From assembly GCA_913775095.1 (NCBI GenBank), contig CAJYIW010000004.1, positions 248,001 to 312,000 on the forward strand: a stretch of DNA of 64,000 nt, written 5' to 3'. Below, piece by piece: positions 1 through 8,926 of the stretch. Under the pieces are notes generated by a model. That model had not been told where the DNA came from and made no database searches. It saw nothing but the letters and a program-made list of their open reading frames with translations. The DNA comes from an uncultured Siphonobacter sp. GTDB taxonomy: Bacteria > Bacteroidota > Bacteroidia > Cytophagales > Spirosomataceae. The position numbers and the translations under genes were made by a program. The stretch's first letter is position 1. The number at the start of each line of letters is the position of its first letter.

Positions 1-613
1 GCACCAGCAGGTGATTGTCTACTACGCCGCCCAGCGAGCCAAACGTCCAGAGCAGGTATTCCTGCAACTGTTCGGGCTGACTGAAATATTGCCAGATGCT
101 GATGATGGAAAGCGTGATGGTTCCAACCATGACGCCAACGATTAATAATACGACATGATCACGAACCCGCCCGGCAATGGCCAGAACCATCAGTAACACC
201 AATGCCGAACCCATCGAAGCCATGAAGACAATCAGCCAGCTACCCGAAACGCCCAACTGACGAATGGCGTACAGACTCGTGACGCTGCCACTGCCCAGCA
301 TGACCGCCGCTACACCGAGACCGGCCCCGGCCGTAATACCTAACTCAGACGGCCCCGCCAGGGGGTTTCGGAATAAGGTTTGCATTTGTAAGCCACTGAC
401 TGACAATCCCCAGCCGACCAGCACCGCAGTGATGGCCTTAGGTAACCGAATGTTTTCAATAATGAAAAGCCAGGCCGTTTCTTCGGATTTCCGGGTAAAC
501 AGAATGCGGGCCACTTCCCCGGCTGGAATGGAAACTGAGCCGAGCGTCAGGTTCATCACGAAACACGCCAGGCTCAGCAGAATCAGCAGGCTGAATAACA
601 GCGGTCGGGTCAT
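1..613 (-). CDS. FecCD-family ABC transporter permease (BtuC-like), 3' end outside window
   Basis: This inner-membrane permease would carry a corrinoid, or less likely an iron-siderophore, across the cytoplasmic membrane. I translated the reverse strand from the ATG at 613: about 204 residues of hydrophobic, glycine-rich sequence are visible, including the FecCD signatures NPLAGPSELGIT and WTFGSLGGVV. The rest, roughly 120-140 residues by family size, lies beyond position 1. Its ATG overlaps the TGA of the upstream binding-protein gene by 4 bases (ATGA), so the two are translationally coupled. A cobalamin riboswitch heads the operon, which makes B12 the best substrate guess. The family assignment is firm; the substrate is inferred from the riboswitch. 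Confidence 0.85.
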   Translation of the reverse strand, partial: MTRPLLFSLLILLSLACFVMNLTLGSVSIPAGEVARILFTRKSEETAWLFIIENIRLPKAITAVLVGWGLSVSGLQMQTLFRNPLAGPSELGITAGAGLGVAAVMLGSGSVTSLYAIRQLGVSGSWLIVFMASMGSALVLLMVLAIAGRVRDHVVLLIVGVMVGTITLSIISIWQYFSQPEQLQEYLLWTFGSLGGVVDNHLLV

Positions 614-1785
614 TGCAATTTTTTGTAGTAATACAGCTCGTAATCGGGCAGTAACTCGGGGTGCAGAATCTTAATGAGATCGGACAAAATCAGGTGTGGA
701 CTGACGGCTCCCGATTCCCAGTAATCGTTTGATCCCCGGACATTGGTGCGTTTGCTGTAGTTGTAGAGCTGACCCGTTTTGAACGCTTTAAATTCGCCGT
801 AACGGCTGTCTTTGTCGAGAATATCCTTTTTCGTATCCCGGCCACTGATCCCTACATTCAGCCAGTAATCGGCCTGTAGTCCAATGGGATACACGGCTTC
901 AAAGTTGAGGGGTAAGCTTCCCGTTGCCTTGACTTTATCCCAGTGGTAGGTGGTTCCGGCATCCCGGAAAAACTGAGCCATGTAACTATCTCCGTTAGGT
1001 ACGTACCAGGCATCTTTGTAACTCGTTCCGGTAATGATGCTGGGTTTCTGTTTCAGGTTTTTCGTAAGACCGGCCAGGCGTTTGTATTCCTTTTCGATCT
1101 CGCTGAATTTCTGGTTAACCAGAGCCTCCTTATTCAGCAGAGCCGCCATGAGCTTTACCCATTCGGCCCGTCCCAGCGGTGTGGTTTCTACCCACTCGGA
1201 GTTAATCAGCACCGGAACGCCTGCGGCATTGAGGGTCTGATACCGGTCCAGCCGGGCATTGGGTTGACCTGTGGCCATCACCAGATCGGGTTTCAGGGCG
1301 ACCAGCACTTCTTCATTAAGGGTCTGATCTTTACCGACCTGCGTAATTTTCTTTTCGTTAATCCGTTCAATGACCTTAGGGGAGGATACGTATTTCAGAT
1401 CACCCAGCCCCACCAGAACGTCCTCCGCTGAAAGAAAACTCAGTAAGCCGATGTGCAGGGAAGACATACCGACCATCGTGCGGAGCGGAATTTCGATGAT
1501 CTGCCGATCCGCGTAGCCTTTGGGTCGGGGCGTGCCGCGTTGGAGCAGAATGTAGCGGGCCGTATCCGTCGTTTTCTCAAAGGGACTGAGTACGTCGACA
1601 ATTTTGTAATTGGGCCGGTATTGAATACGGAACCCTTTCGCGTAGTTAAGTTTTACTTTTTCGGGAAAATAATCCTGTTTTACGGAAACGTCGCCCTGTT
1701 CGGATACGGAGGAGGTGGTACTGCACTGCGTGAAAACGGCCAGATTACCCAGGCTCAGTAGCAAACCAAAGGCCCACCGGATCAT
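610..1785 (-). CDS. Periplasmic-binding lipoprotein of a B12/iron ABC transporter (BtuF-like)
   Basis: A lipid-anchored binding protein that would capture corrinoid and hand it to the FecCD permease encoded next. From the ATG at 1785 it is 391 residues, beginning MIRWAFGLLLSLGNL and ending the signal at a Cys (FTQC), a lipobox. The body has the Peripla_BP_2 pattern: a VGLGDLKYVSSPKVIE stretch, then LVMATGQPNARLD. Longer in-frame starts exist at 1821 (ATG) and 1869, but the 1869 start lies inside the riboswitch and gives a poor signal peptide, so 1785 is preferred. The gene sits directly downstream of the cobalamin riboswitch. Ligand specificity is inferred from that leader, not from the protein. 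Confidence 0.82.
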   Translation of the reverse strand: MIRWAFGLLLSLGNLAVFTQCSTTSSVSEQGDVSVKQDYFPEKVKLNYAKGFRIQYRPNYKIVDVLSPFEKTTDTARYILLQRGTPRPKGYADRQIIEIPLRTMVGMSSLHIGLLSFLSAEDVLVGLGDLKYVSSPKVIERINEKKITQVGKDQTLNEEVLVALKPDLVMATGQPNARLDRYQTLNAAGVPVLINSEWVETTPLGRAEWVKLMAALLNKEALVNQKFSEIEKEYKRLAGLTKNLKQKPSIITGTSYKDAWYVPNGDSYMAQFFRDAGTTYHWDKVKATGSLPLNFEAVYPIGLQADYWLNVGISGRDTKKDILDKDSRYGEFKAFKTGQLYNYSKRTNVRGSNDYWESGAVSPHLILSDLIKILHPELLPDYELYYYKKLQ

Positions 1786-1865
1786 CGTTTTCCGGGTCAC
1801 AAGTATAGAAGTAGAAATCATGGTTCGTACGAGCTTTTCATCCGAAAGCTGTCGGGGGTTAAGCA

Positions 1866-2118
1866 TCAAGGCAGGTCTTCTGACTCATTCCCTTCCAAAA
1901 CTCCTTCCCAGGCAAAGCCCAGTGGATGTGCGTTTGGAAGTGAAGTGTTTCGAGTTTTGTGTATAGAGTTTTGAGTTCATGAAATGCTAATACTAACTCA
2001 AACCTCTATACACAAAACTCACAAACGCTTTCGGAATTTACAGCAGCGGAGACTGTTTCGGGGTTACACCGAATTCCCTTTTAACTATCTTCTTTCGGAG
2101 AAAATAGACCTTCACGCG
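1866..2118 (-). promoter_or_regulatory. Cobalamin (B12) riboswitch
   Basis: Read on the minus strand, the leader carries the class landmarks in order: TTAAAAGGGAATTCGGTG, then CCGAAACAGTCTCCGCTGCTG, then a long variable arm, then CCACTGGGCTTTGCC, GGGAAGG and GAGTCAGAAGACCTGCC. AAGGTCT near 2110 can pair with AGACCT near 1876 to close the closing stem. Between the halves is a long imperfect hairpin (about 1943-2031) whose arms contain GAGTTTTGTGTATAGAG and its complement. A small hairpin (AGCTTTTCATCCGAAAGCT on the plus strand, about 1832-1850) follows, next to the start codons, and could be part of the expression platform. It should repress the BtuF/BtuC genes when adenosylcobalamin is abundant. 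Confidence 0.93.
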
Positions 2119-2130
2119 TGAATGAGGGGG

Positions 2131-2138
2131 CAAAGCTA
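2131..2138 (-). promoter_or_regulatory. Bacteroidota -7 box upstream of the B12 riboswitch
   Basis: TAGCTTTG on the minus strand matches the TAnnTTTG -7 consensus of Bacteroidota primary sigma factors. Transcription would begin about 7 bases downstream, just ahead of the riboswitch 5' end. No clear TTG -33 element is visible. Confidence 0.5.
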
Positions 2139-2145
2139 CAAAGAA

Positions 2146-2703
2146 TTAACGGGAGGGAAAGGCCTCGGCCGAAAGAAGTCCTGTGGCGGGAGCGGTAACG
2201 AACGTAATCCGTTCCTGAATAGAGCCTTTGGGTAAAGTCCGTACCTGATAGCCGTACTGCTGATACGTCTTCGCAAGGGCCTGATACAGCTCCTCGGCTT
2301 CGGGGAAGCTCTGCCAGCGTTCGTCGTCGTTCACGTAAATTTCCCGCCAGGGCGGCGTGAGTAAGACATTCGTGTGGTAGCGATACTGCCGGGCGGCCCT
2401 GGAAAAATCAGGCGGAACGGAGCGGCCTCCCACTTCCAGATACGCAACAATATCGGGAATGCCCCGATCAAAAAAGGTTACTTCTGAATCGTGGACCCTG
2501 AAATCGCTAATCATGGCTTCCAGGGCCAGCTCGGCAAAGCCTTCGAGGTTTTTCCAGGGAACTAGGTCGGACTGAAGCTGCACCTGCTGACGAATCAACT
2601 GGCGGGACACTTCTTCAGAAACGGCAAATCCCCGCTTCTGTAACGCGTCGATCAACGAAGTTTTGCCCCCGCCGGGCCCGCCTGAAATCACAATTCTGTT
2701 CAT
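2146..2703 (-). CDS. AAA_28-type P-loop ATPase/kinase (NadR/Ttd14-like fold)
   Basis: A 185-residue cytoplasmic protein with an N-terminal Walker A loop (ISGGPGGGKTSL, residues about 6-17) and an FFDRGIPD motif near residue 75 that fits the AAA_28 (PF13521) family of small nucleotide-binding proteins, probably kinases. The substrate is unknown. The protein is single-domain; the usual length of such proteins is 170-190 residues, so it looks intact. It lies upstream of the B12 operon on the same strand but is separated from it by that operon's own promoter and leader. Its own promoter is suggested by TATCTTTG at 2726-2733. Confidence 0.8.
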   Translation of the reverse strand: MNRIVISGGPGGGKTSLIDALQKRGFAVSEEVSRQLIRQQVQLQSDLVPWKNLEGFAELALEAMISDFRVHDSEVTFFDRGIPDIVAYLEVGGRSVPPDFSRAARQYRYHTNVLLTPPWREIYVNDDERWQSFPEAEELYQALAKTYQQYGYQVRTLPKGSIQERITFVTAPATGLLSAEAFPSR

Positions 2704-2725
2704 TACTTTTCCTGCTACCTGGCCA

Positions 2726-2733
2726 CAAAGATA
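2726..2733 (-). promoter_or_regulatory. -7 box for the AAA_28 ATPase gene
   Basis: TATCTTTG on the minus strand, 23 bases upstream of the ATG at 2703, matches TAnnTTTG. The -33 element is not obvious. Confidence 0.45.
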
Positions 2734-2865
2734 TTCTGCGAAAGCTCAGGACCGGACTTTACAGGATGCGGAATCTTTCAGGGAGGCCTACTTTCGTTGT
2801 TCTACCTGTGATAGCTTCGGTTCGTAACTCTTCTCAAAATTACGCCATCGTAAAGAAAAAAGACT

Positions 2866-4119
2866 ATGCAAAAGAAATACGTACTGCTGTTCCTGTTACT
2901 AATCCTGGGGATAAAAGTTCAGGCTCAGGGCTATGTCATTACCCATCACGGCGTTGGGACCGATAGCACCCAACTCAGCACGGCGGCGATCCAGAAAGTC
3001 ATTGATCAGGCCCACCAGAGGGGCGGCGGAACGATCATCATTCCGAAAGGAGTTTTTCTGAGCGGGGCCCTCTTTTTTAAGCCCAAAACCCGTTTGGTAT
3101 TGCAACACGGAGCCGTATTGAAAGGATCGGACGATATCAAAGATTACCCGCTGCTGCCTTCCCGCATGGAAGGAAAGAAGCTGGATTATTACGCCGCTCT
3201 GGTGAATGCCTATCAGGTGGAGGGCTTCAGTATCGATGGCCCCGGTACGATTGATGGCAATGGCCTGAAATTCTGGGAGAGTTTCTGGGCGTATCGGGAA
3301 GCTCAGAAAAAAATCAATCAGGTGGCCACCAATCTGGACGTCCACCGGCCCCGACTGATTTTCATCTGGGGCTGTAATCAGGTGCGAATCTCGAACGTGA
3401 AGCTGCGAAACGCGGGTTTCTGGACCACCCACCTGTATCAATGCAACGACGTGCGGATCGAACTTTGCGACATCCGCTCGCCCTACAAGCCCGTTCCGGC
3501 TCCCAGTACGGATGGGATCGACATTGACGTCTGCAAAAAAGTCATCATCCGCCACTGTTACATCTCCGTAAACGACGATGCCATTGCCATCAAAGGGGGA
3601 AAAGGACCGGATGCTCATCAACGGCCCGAAAATGGAATCGTGGAAAACGTGCTCATTGAAAACTGTCAGTTCGGTCCTTCCCATGGCGTGCTGACGCTGG
3701 GCAGCGAAAGCATTCACGCCCGAGACATTGTGCTGCGAAACTGTACCGTGGATAGTAAAACGCCGATCCTGCGGCTAAAGATGCGTCCCGATACTTATCA
3801 GGTGTTTGAGGACATTACCCTCGATCACATCAAAGGCAGTTGCGGGTCCATCTTCACGATGAATCCCTGGAAACAGTTTTTCGATATGGCAGGCAGCACC
3901 GAAAAACCCTTTGGTATCGTTCGCCGGATTACCCTTTCCAACATCAACGTCACCAGTTCCAAACTCGGCGAGCTGGAAGGAAACCCGGCGGATCAGGTGA
4001 GTGATGTGGTCTTTAAAAACGTAACGGTTCAGGGAGCTACTACGGATTTTAAGAACATTTATGAAGACGTAAAACTTCAGAATGTAAAAGTAAACGGAGT
4101 TTTGCAGGCCAGTAAGTAA
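2866..4119 (+). CDS. Secreted glycoside hydrolase family 28 (polygalacturonase-like)
   Basis: A 417-residue exported parallel beta-helix enzyme expected to hydrolyse galacturonan or rhamnogalacturonan backbones in the periplasm or at the cell surface. Residues 1-21 are a signal peptide ending QAQG. GH28 hallmarks are visible in order: STDGID (214-219, in place of the common NTDG, with the catalytic Asp216), NDDAIAIK with the Asp pair 237-238, PSHG (271-274) and RLKM (303-306, replacing RIK). All the acidic catalytic residues are therefore present. It stands alone, facing an S41 peptidase gene across a shared bidirectional terminator. Other pectin-directed genes (CE8, GH78, SusC/SusD) lie tens of kilobases away in this window. 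The exact substrate cannot be read from sequence. Confidence 0.92.
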   Translation: MQKKYVLLFLLLILGIKVQAQGYVITHHGVGTDSTQLSTAAIQKVIDQAHQRGGGTIIIPKGVFLSGALFFKPKTRLVLQHGAVLKGSDDIKDYPLLPSRMEGKKLDYYAALVNAYQVEGFSIDGPGTIDGNGLKFWESFWAYREAQKKINQVATNLDVHRPRLIFIWGCNQVRISNVKLRNAGFWTTHLYQCNDVRIELCDIRSPYKPVPAPSTDGIDIDVCKKVIIRHCYISVNDDAIAIKGGKGPDAHQRPENGIVENVLIENCQFGPSHGVLTLGSESIHARDIVLRNCTVDSKTPILRLKMRPDTYQVFEDITLDHIKGSCGSIFTMNPWKQFFDMAGSTEKPFGIVRRITLSNINVTSSKLGELEGNPADQVSDVVFKNVTVQGATTDFKNIYEDVKLQNVKVNGVLQASK

Positions 4120-4132
4120 ACCCTGACCGGAT

Positions 4133-4173
4133 TAAAAAAGGGTCAGGAATGCCTAAGTTCCTGACCCTTTTTT
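4133..4173. terminator. Bidirectional intrinsic terminator
   Basis: A perfect 10-bp stem (GGGTCAGGAA, 4140-4149, with its complement at 4158-4167) is flanked by an A-run on the left and a T-run on the right. It can end both the GH28 transcript and the convergent peptidase transcript. Confidence 0.9.
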
Positions 4174-4185
4174 AATGAAAAAAGC

Positions 4186-5298
4186 TTACCTGATTCGCTT
4201 GAGTACCGTTTCCAGTACCGGGTCTACTTTTCGGAGGGCATCCTGTCGAGTGGTTCGAACGGGAAGGTCCACGGGCGTGCCCTGGCCTTCGTAACAAACG
4301 CCTTCGCTGGTAAAATAACGCTCGTTGGAGAGCGAAACCAGCCATTTGTTCGGTAATTCAAAACCGTACATATCCGAGTATATGCCCAGGCTATGATCGC
4401 CCACGAGTTTGGTTTGGGGTAAGGTCCGCATAATCATGGCAAACACGTCTGCGGCACTGGCGGTCTGGTCGTTGGTTAATACGTAGGTGGGAACCACGAC
4501 GGGCCGGATTCCCTGCGGCTCCAAGTAATACTTTTTCGGTGGACCGAAGGACTCATAACCGCCCTGACGAATGGTTTTATAGTGACCCAGCTGCTTTTGA
4601 GTCGTAAAGCGATTGGCAACAGCGTAAGAAAACTCGTCGTTCCCGCCGATGTTCGAACGAACGTCAATGATCAGGGCTTTCAATGGCTGAACGCTGGCAA
4701 GAATGGAATCCAGCAGTTGGCCCGCCAGTTCCGAATCCCGGGCTTCGTCTTCGGAATCGTCGGAGGCAAAACAGCGACTGAACCGCAGATACCCAATGCC
4801 TTTGGATTGGGCGAAATAAAACAGTTTTTTCCCCCGAAACTCCGGCCCGGCCGATTGTAGCTGGAATCCGTGTCGGACTAAATCCGTATCCACCATGTTC
4901 CAAAACTCGGCTTTCGCTTTTGGATCGGGAAATTCCCTGGCAAAATTCGAAGGTTTGCGGGGTTTAAATTGCTTTTTTCCGGGAACGATCAAATTAATAT
5001 GGTCATCCTGAAAAGGCGTAATCATCTGGGATAGAATCGAAAACAGGCTGTCCTCACTGGTATTGGCCTGCACGAGCGGGCGGTATTTTGCATAGCTGGC
5101 TTTCCAGTCTACGTTGCGAAGTTTGAAAAAAGCGTAATGATCTTCGAAGGTTTGCCACAGCACATCGAAGCTGCGTTCGGGTAAGGAAAGCGTCGAATCC
5201 TTAGGGGGAGAAGCGGGATTTTGTCCGAAGCTGGTGAACAGAACCAGCGTTAAGAGGAAAGTCCCGGAAAGACGTCGGACTATAGGGAATGAATGCAT
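4186..5298 (-). CDS. S41 family (C-terminal processing/tail-specific-like) peptidase
   Basis: A 370-residue exported serine peptidase-like protein. A signal peptide (about residues 1-26, ending TSFGQN) is followed by an N-terminal helical region and an S41 catalytic domain. The segment ALIIDVRSNIGGND and the later VLTNDQTASAADVFAM contain the typical S41 core, with the Ser of TASAAD as the likely nucleophile; LVGDHSLGIYSD follows. There is no obvious PDZ domain, so it belongs to the PDZ-less Bacteroidota S41 group whose substrates are mostly unknown. It is monocistronic and convergent with the GH28 gene. Length and start look normal. Confidence 0.85.
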   Translation of the reverse strand: MHSFPIVRRLSGTFLLTLVLFTSFGQNPASPPKDSTLSLPERSFDVLWQTFEDHYAFFKLRNVDWKASYAKYRPLVQANTSEDSLFSILSQMITPFQDDHINLIVPGKKQFKPRKPSNFAREFPDPKAKAEFWNMVDTDLVRHGFQLQSAGPEFRGKKLFYFAQSKGIGYLRFSRCFASDDSEDEARDSELAGQLLDSILASVQPLKALIIDVRSNIGGNDEFSYAVANRFTTQKQLGHYKTIRQGGYESFGPPKKYYLEPQGIRPVVVPTYVLTNDQTASAADVFAMIMRTLPQTKLVGDHSLGIYSDMYGFELPNKWLVSLSNERYFTSEGVCYEGQGTPVDLPVRTTRQDALRKVDPVLETVLKRIR

Positions 5299-5594
5299 AG
5301 GCTTGGTGAGCAGAAGCAGAAAAATAGATAGAATCAGGCCCGCCAGGCTGGCGGAATCAGGATGGGTGGTCTTTTGATGGTTAAATAAAGGGCGGCAAGA
5401 GTTCGGGAAGTTTAGAATAGTGATAGTCAGTCCCTGAAGCGGGATAAACGGTGCCTCCTAACGATGCGTCCGCTAAAGGGTGTAAAGGACTGGATTGCAA
5501 TTGATTTTTTTCTGGCGACGGATGGATGTAATTTGCGGCCTGATGAGCGGAGTATAGACTCATCACCCTGATTGCAAATCATCTTTGATTCCTT

Positions 5595-6434
5595 ATGAAA
5601 AAAGTTATTATCTGCCTGGCCACTGCGTGTATGTTATCGACTACGGCTTTTGCCCAGGACCTGAAATTACCTGCCACCAGTCCTAAAATTAGCCTGACGC
5701 AACAGTTTGCTACGTCCAAAATTGAGCTGGAATATTCCCGTCCGTCTATGAAAGGACGCAAGGTATTTGGTAGCATGATTCCTTACGGCAAAAGCTGGAG
5801 AACGGGTGCCAATGCTCTGACGAAAATCACGTTTGGCGAAGACGTCGTTTTTGGAGGTCAGAAAGTAGCGGCGGGTGCGTACAGTTTATACACCATTCCC
5901 GGCAAAGATAGCTGGACGGTTGTTCTGAACAGTGGTCTTCAAAGCCTGGGCGAGAAGTTTTTCGATCCTTCGAAAGATGTCGCTAAGGTTACCGTGAAGC
6001 CCGAGGTTTCGAAGGAAAATTACGAAACGTTCACCATCGATCTGAACGACATTACCCCTTCTTCGCTGATACTCAGCATCCGTTGGGAAAAGGTGAAAGT
6101 TCCCGTAACGATCGTCGCGGATAACCAGGAGAAAATCATCGCGTACCTGGAGAAGGAACTTAAGGGTGACAAACCTCCGTATCAGGCGGCCGCCAGTTAT
6201 TTCAACGAAGCCAATTACAAGCTGGAAGATGCCCTGACGTACGCGGATAAAACGCTGGCTGCCAATCCGAATGCATTCTGGATTCATTCCCTGAAAGCAC
6301 AAATCTATTCCAAGTTAGGTAAGAAAAAAGAAGCCATCGAGTCCGCTCAGAAAGCAGCAACCATGACCAAAGGAACTGATTTTGAGTTTGAATATGCTCA
6401 TAAACTGAATCAGTTAAGTAAAGCTTCGAAATAA
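5595..6434 (+). CDS. DUF2911 domain protein with TPR-like C-terminus
   Basis: A 279-residue exported protein common in Bacteroidota. The signal peptide is MKKVIICLATACMLSTTAFA, cut before QDLKLP. Residues about 25-165 hold DUF2911 with its signatures SRPSMKGRKVFG, PYGKSWRTGANALT and AAGAYSLYTIPG. The C-terminal third (SYFNEANYKLEDALTYADK, then ALKAQIYSKLGKKKEAIE) resembles two TPR units. The biochemical role of DUF2911 is unknown. Upstream, CATCTTTG at about 5580 is one base off the TAnnTTTG promoter box. The gene is monocistronic and followed by a strong hairpin terminator. Confidence 0.88.
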   Translation: MKKVIICLATACMLSTTAFAQDLKLPATSPKISLTQQFATSKIELEYSRPSMKGRKVFGSMIPYGKSWRTGANALTKITFGEDVVFGGQKVAAGAYSLYTIPGKDSWTVVLNSGLQSLGEKFFDPSKDVAKVTVKPEVSKENYETFTIDLNDITPSSLILSIRWEKVKVPVTIVADNQEKIIAYLEKELKGDKPPYQAAASYFNEANYKLEDALTYADKTLAANPNAFWIHSLKAQIYSKLGKKKEAIESAQKAATMTKGTDFEFEYAHKLNQLSKASK

Positions 6435-6453
6435 GCAACAGGCGTTTTTCACG

Positions 6454-6490
6454 AAAAAGAGGTGTATGGCTAACCCATACACCTCTTTTA
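6454..6490. terminator. Bidirectional intrinsic terminator
   Basis: The 14-bp perfect stem AAAGAGGTGTATGG (6456-6469) pairs with 6475-6488 around a 5-base loop, with A- and T-rich flanks. It lies between the convergent DUF2911 and ClC genes. Confidence 0.88.
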
Positions 6491-6542
6491 GTTTGAATCG
6501 GTTGGTTCACTTCATTCGCCGGGGAGACTTCAACCGGCTTAT

Positions 6543-8189
6543 TTAGGCCTGTTTCTGCCTGGGGCGGGTGGATAAGTGACGCTCCCGCCGGGTAAATTCC
6601 TCCTGCGAACGTCCATAGGCTTTGATAATATCCGTTTGGCTAATTACGCCAATGGGTGTCCCTGCCGAATTGATCACACCCAGCCGATCCGTTTTTTCAA
6701 GAGCCATTACTTCCATGGCCTCTTTCAGAAGCGTATGTTCGCCAACGGTAGCCAGACCCGGGACGGAAGAAGGCTGACATACGTCCCCGGCGGTCCATTT
6801 CTCCAGCCAGTCGGGTTCGTAAGAATGCGGCGTCTTGGTACCACGACGGGCAATTTTTTCCGTCATGATGGTGTTTTCCATGAGTAAAAAGGAAAGACAG
6901 TACGACCCGGAACAGGCCGCCAGCAGGGGCAGCAGGGCATTGGACTGTAACGTAGTTTCCAGAGCAAAAATGATGGAGGTAATGAACGCCCGGCTTGCTC
7001 CGGCAAACAGTGCCGACATCCCCACCAGAGCCGCCAGCGGCACGGATACCCCGGCTTCGGGGAAGAAGTAAATCATCACATGCCCCAAAACGGCTCCCAA
7101 TGCCCCACCGATGGTTAGTAAGGGAGCCAGCGTACCACCGGAGGTGCCGCTACCCAGGGAAATGGCCCAGGACAGAAACTTGAACGTGCATAAAGTCAGA
7201 ATGGCGATGAACGAGAGGTTCCCGGAAAGTACGTGGGTGATGTTTTCGTAGCCGACCCCGAGCGTCTGCGGCACAAAAAAGCCAATAACCCCGACGGCAA
7301 TCCCGCCAATGGCAGGCCACCACACCCAGTGAATGGGTAATTTTTCGAACCCATCTTCGATCCAGTACACGGCTTTGGTAATGACGACCGAAAGCAGGCC
7401 GATGATTAATCCAATGAGGCTGTAGACGAGAAGGGCTGAATTACTGGCTTCCGTGATGGTCGCCGCTACGGGGAATACGGGTTCACTGCCAAACAGCAAA
7501 TGGTGACCGGCCGCTCCGGTAATACAGGCCAGAGCCACGGGAATCAGGGAACGGGCCGAGAATTCAAACAGTAATAATTCAATCGCCAGAAAAATAGCCG
7601 CCAGCGGAGTGCCAAAGATGGTAGACATCCCGGCCGTAGCACCGGCGGCCAGTAAGATTTTTCGTTCGTGATCACTGATGGACATGAACTGCCCGAGCGT
7701 GGAACCCAGGGCTCCACCCGTGGCAATAATGGGGCCTTCAGCTCCAAACGGACCACCCGTACCAATGGAAATGGCCGCCGAAACGGGCTTTAAAAAGGCG
7801 ATGATGGGCTTGATTCGGCTTCGGTTCGTCAAAATCTGTTCCATGGCTTCGGGAATACCGTGGCCCCGAATGGCTTTGGAACCGTACAGGGCCATGAATC
7901 CTACGACTAATCCGCCAAGGGCGGGCAAAATAATCACGAACAGGCCCAGCGAATGCTCCACGGGGCTTCGTTCGGCTATGGAAAACTGACCGTAAAAGCA
8001 AAGATTCGTAACCAGGTTAATCAGATAGACCAATAAGCGGGCTACTACGCTGATCCCCATCGACAGCAGAACGGCCCAAAGGGAAATGACCACAATGCGG
8101 CGTTTGGCGGGGGATGAAAAGACTTTTCGTTTCCGGCCTTTGAAACTTTCGGCCAGATTGACGGATACGGGAATAGGTGCTATTTTCAT
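6543..8189 (-). CDS. ClC-family chloride channel/antiporter with C-terminal CBS domain
   Basis: A 548-residue polytopic inner-membrane protein for chloride or related anion transport. ClC selectivity motifs are visible: GHGIP (110-113 region), GGPFGAEGP, whose Glu151 corresponds to the gating glutamate, and GSGTSGGTLAP further on. About ten hydrophobic helices precede a cytosolic CBS region of roughly 90 residues (DVCQPSSVPGLATV, then GVINSAGTPIGVISQTDII). The normal length for ClC plus CBS is about 550-600 residues. It is divergent from the HPP gene; the 106-bp AT-rich spacer holds an FNR-like dyad, so both may respond to the regulator encoded at 8953. Confidence 0.92.
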   Translation of the reverse strand: MKIAPIPVSVNLAESFKGRKRKVFSSPAKRRIVVISLWAVLLSMGISVVARLLVYLINLVTNLCFYGQFSIAERSPVEHSLGLFVIILPALGGLVVGFMALYGSKAIRGHGIPEAMEQILTNRSRIKPIIAFLKPVSAAISIGTGGPFGAEGPIIATGGALGSTLGQFMSISDHERKILLAAGATAGMSTIFGTPLAAIFLAIELLLFEFSARSLIPVALACITGAAGHHLLFGSEPVFPVAATITEASNSALLVYSLIGLIIGLLSVVITKAVYWIEDGFEKLPIHWVWWPAIGGIAVGVIGFFVPQTLGVGYENITHVLSGNLSFIAILTLCTFKFLSWAISLGSGTSGGTLAPLLTIGGALGAVLGHVMIYFFPEAGVSVPLAALVGMSALFAGASRAFITSIIFALETTLQSNALLPLLAACSGSYCLSFLLMENTIMTEKIARRGTKTPHSYEPDWLEKWTAGDVCQPSSVPGLATVGEHTLLKEAMEVMALEKTDRLGVINSAGTPIGVISQTDIIKAYGRSQEEFTRRERHLSTRPRQKQA

Positions 8190-8216
8190 GGGAAGAAATT
8201 AATTTTCCACAAAAGT

Positions 8217-8230
8217 ATGATATAAATCAT
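8217..8230. promoter_or_regulatory. Candidate Crp/Fnr-type operator (ATGAT-N4-ATCAT)
   Basis: The perfect dyad ATGATATAAATCAT lies in the AT-rich spacer between the divergent ClC and HPP genes. It has the geometry of an FNR site (TTGAT-N4-ATCAA) with the outer base changed from T to A. An FNR-like regulator is encoded 720 bp downstream. That this protein binds here is inference. Confidence 0.45.
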
Positions 8231-8295
8231 ATTATATAACTAATTTTGAAATTAAATGTTGATTAATAATAAGTTGAGTCATAGTATTTCTTTCC

Positions 8296-8910
8296 ATGAA
8301 AAACACAATCAAACGGGGGTATCGCGTGGTGCGTTACATCGTCTACCGCGAAACCTTACTTCAACCCAAAGATCATATCTGGACGTTCATTGGGGCTTTC
8401 GTGGCCATTGCTACCATCGGCTTTTTTCAGCAGAACCAGTTTACTTCACAGGACGATGTCTTTTTGATTGGGTCGTTTGGAGCTTCCTGCGTTCTCATTT
8501 TCGGAGCCACCGAAAGCCCACTGGCTCAGCCCCGCAATCTGGTAGGGGGGCACGTGCTGGCTTCCCTGATCGGCGTAACGATCCATAAATTATTTCCAGG
8601 GGAACTCTGGTTATCTTCCGGGTTGAGCGTAGCTCTTTCGATTGTCGTAATGCAGATGACGAAAACCATGCATCCGCCAGCCGGAGCAACGGCTCTGATT
8701 GCTAACATTGGTTCTCCGCAAATCAAGGCTCTGGGCTTCATGTACACCTTAACCCCCGTGCTGAGTGGCGTCACGATTCTGCTGGTAACGGCTCTGATTA
8801 TCAATAACATTCCCCGGTACCGTTCGTACCCCCGCCACCCCCTGACCTGGCACCGTCTGGTGCGTCGGCGAAAAACGAAAGGGCAACGCCACGAAAGGGT
8901 AGCGGCCTAG
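8296..8910 (+). CDS. HPP family integral membrane protein
   Basis: A 204-residue membrane protein with four predicted helices (about 30-45, 55-70, 85-100, 105-122 plus a final one near 140-163) and a basic, Arg-rich C-terminal tail. The family-defining HPP tripeptide is at residues 126-128 in MHPPAGATALIA. Some HPP-family proteins in cyanobacteria and chloroplasts have been linked to nitrite transport; whether this one does so is unknown. It is divergent from the ClC gene and 42 bases upstream of the FNR-like regulator on the same strand. Confidence 0.88.
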   Translation: MKNTIKRGYRVVRYIVYRETLLQPKDHIWTFIGAFVAIATIGFFQQNQFTSQDDVFLIGSFGASCVLIFGATESPLAQPRNLVGGHVLASLIGVTIHKLFPGELWLSSGLSVALSIVVMQMTKTMHPPAGATALIANIGSPQIKALGFMYTLTPVLSGVTILLVTALIINNIPRYRSYPRHPLTWHRLVRRRKTKGQRHERVAA

Positions 8911-8926
8911 GCAACGCTGAAACGCC

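Noticed and set aside
5381-5566. 61-residue minus-strand ORF between the S41 peptidase and DUF2911 genes
   Set aside because: No family features; it covers the promoter region of the DUF2911 gene.
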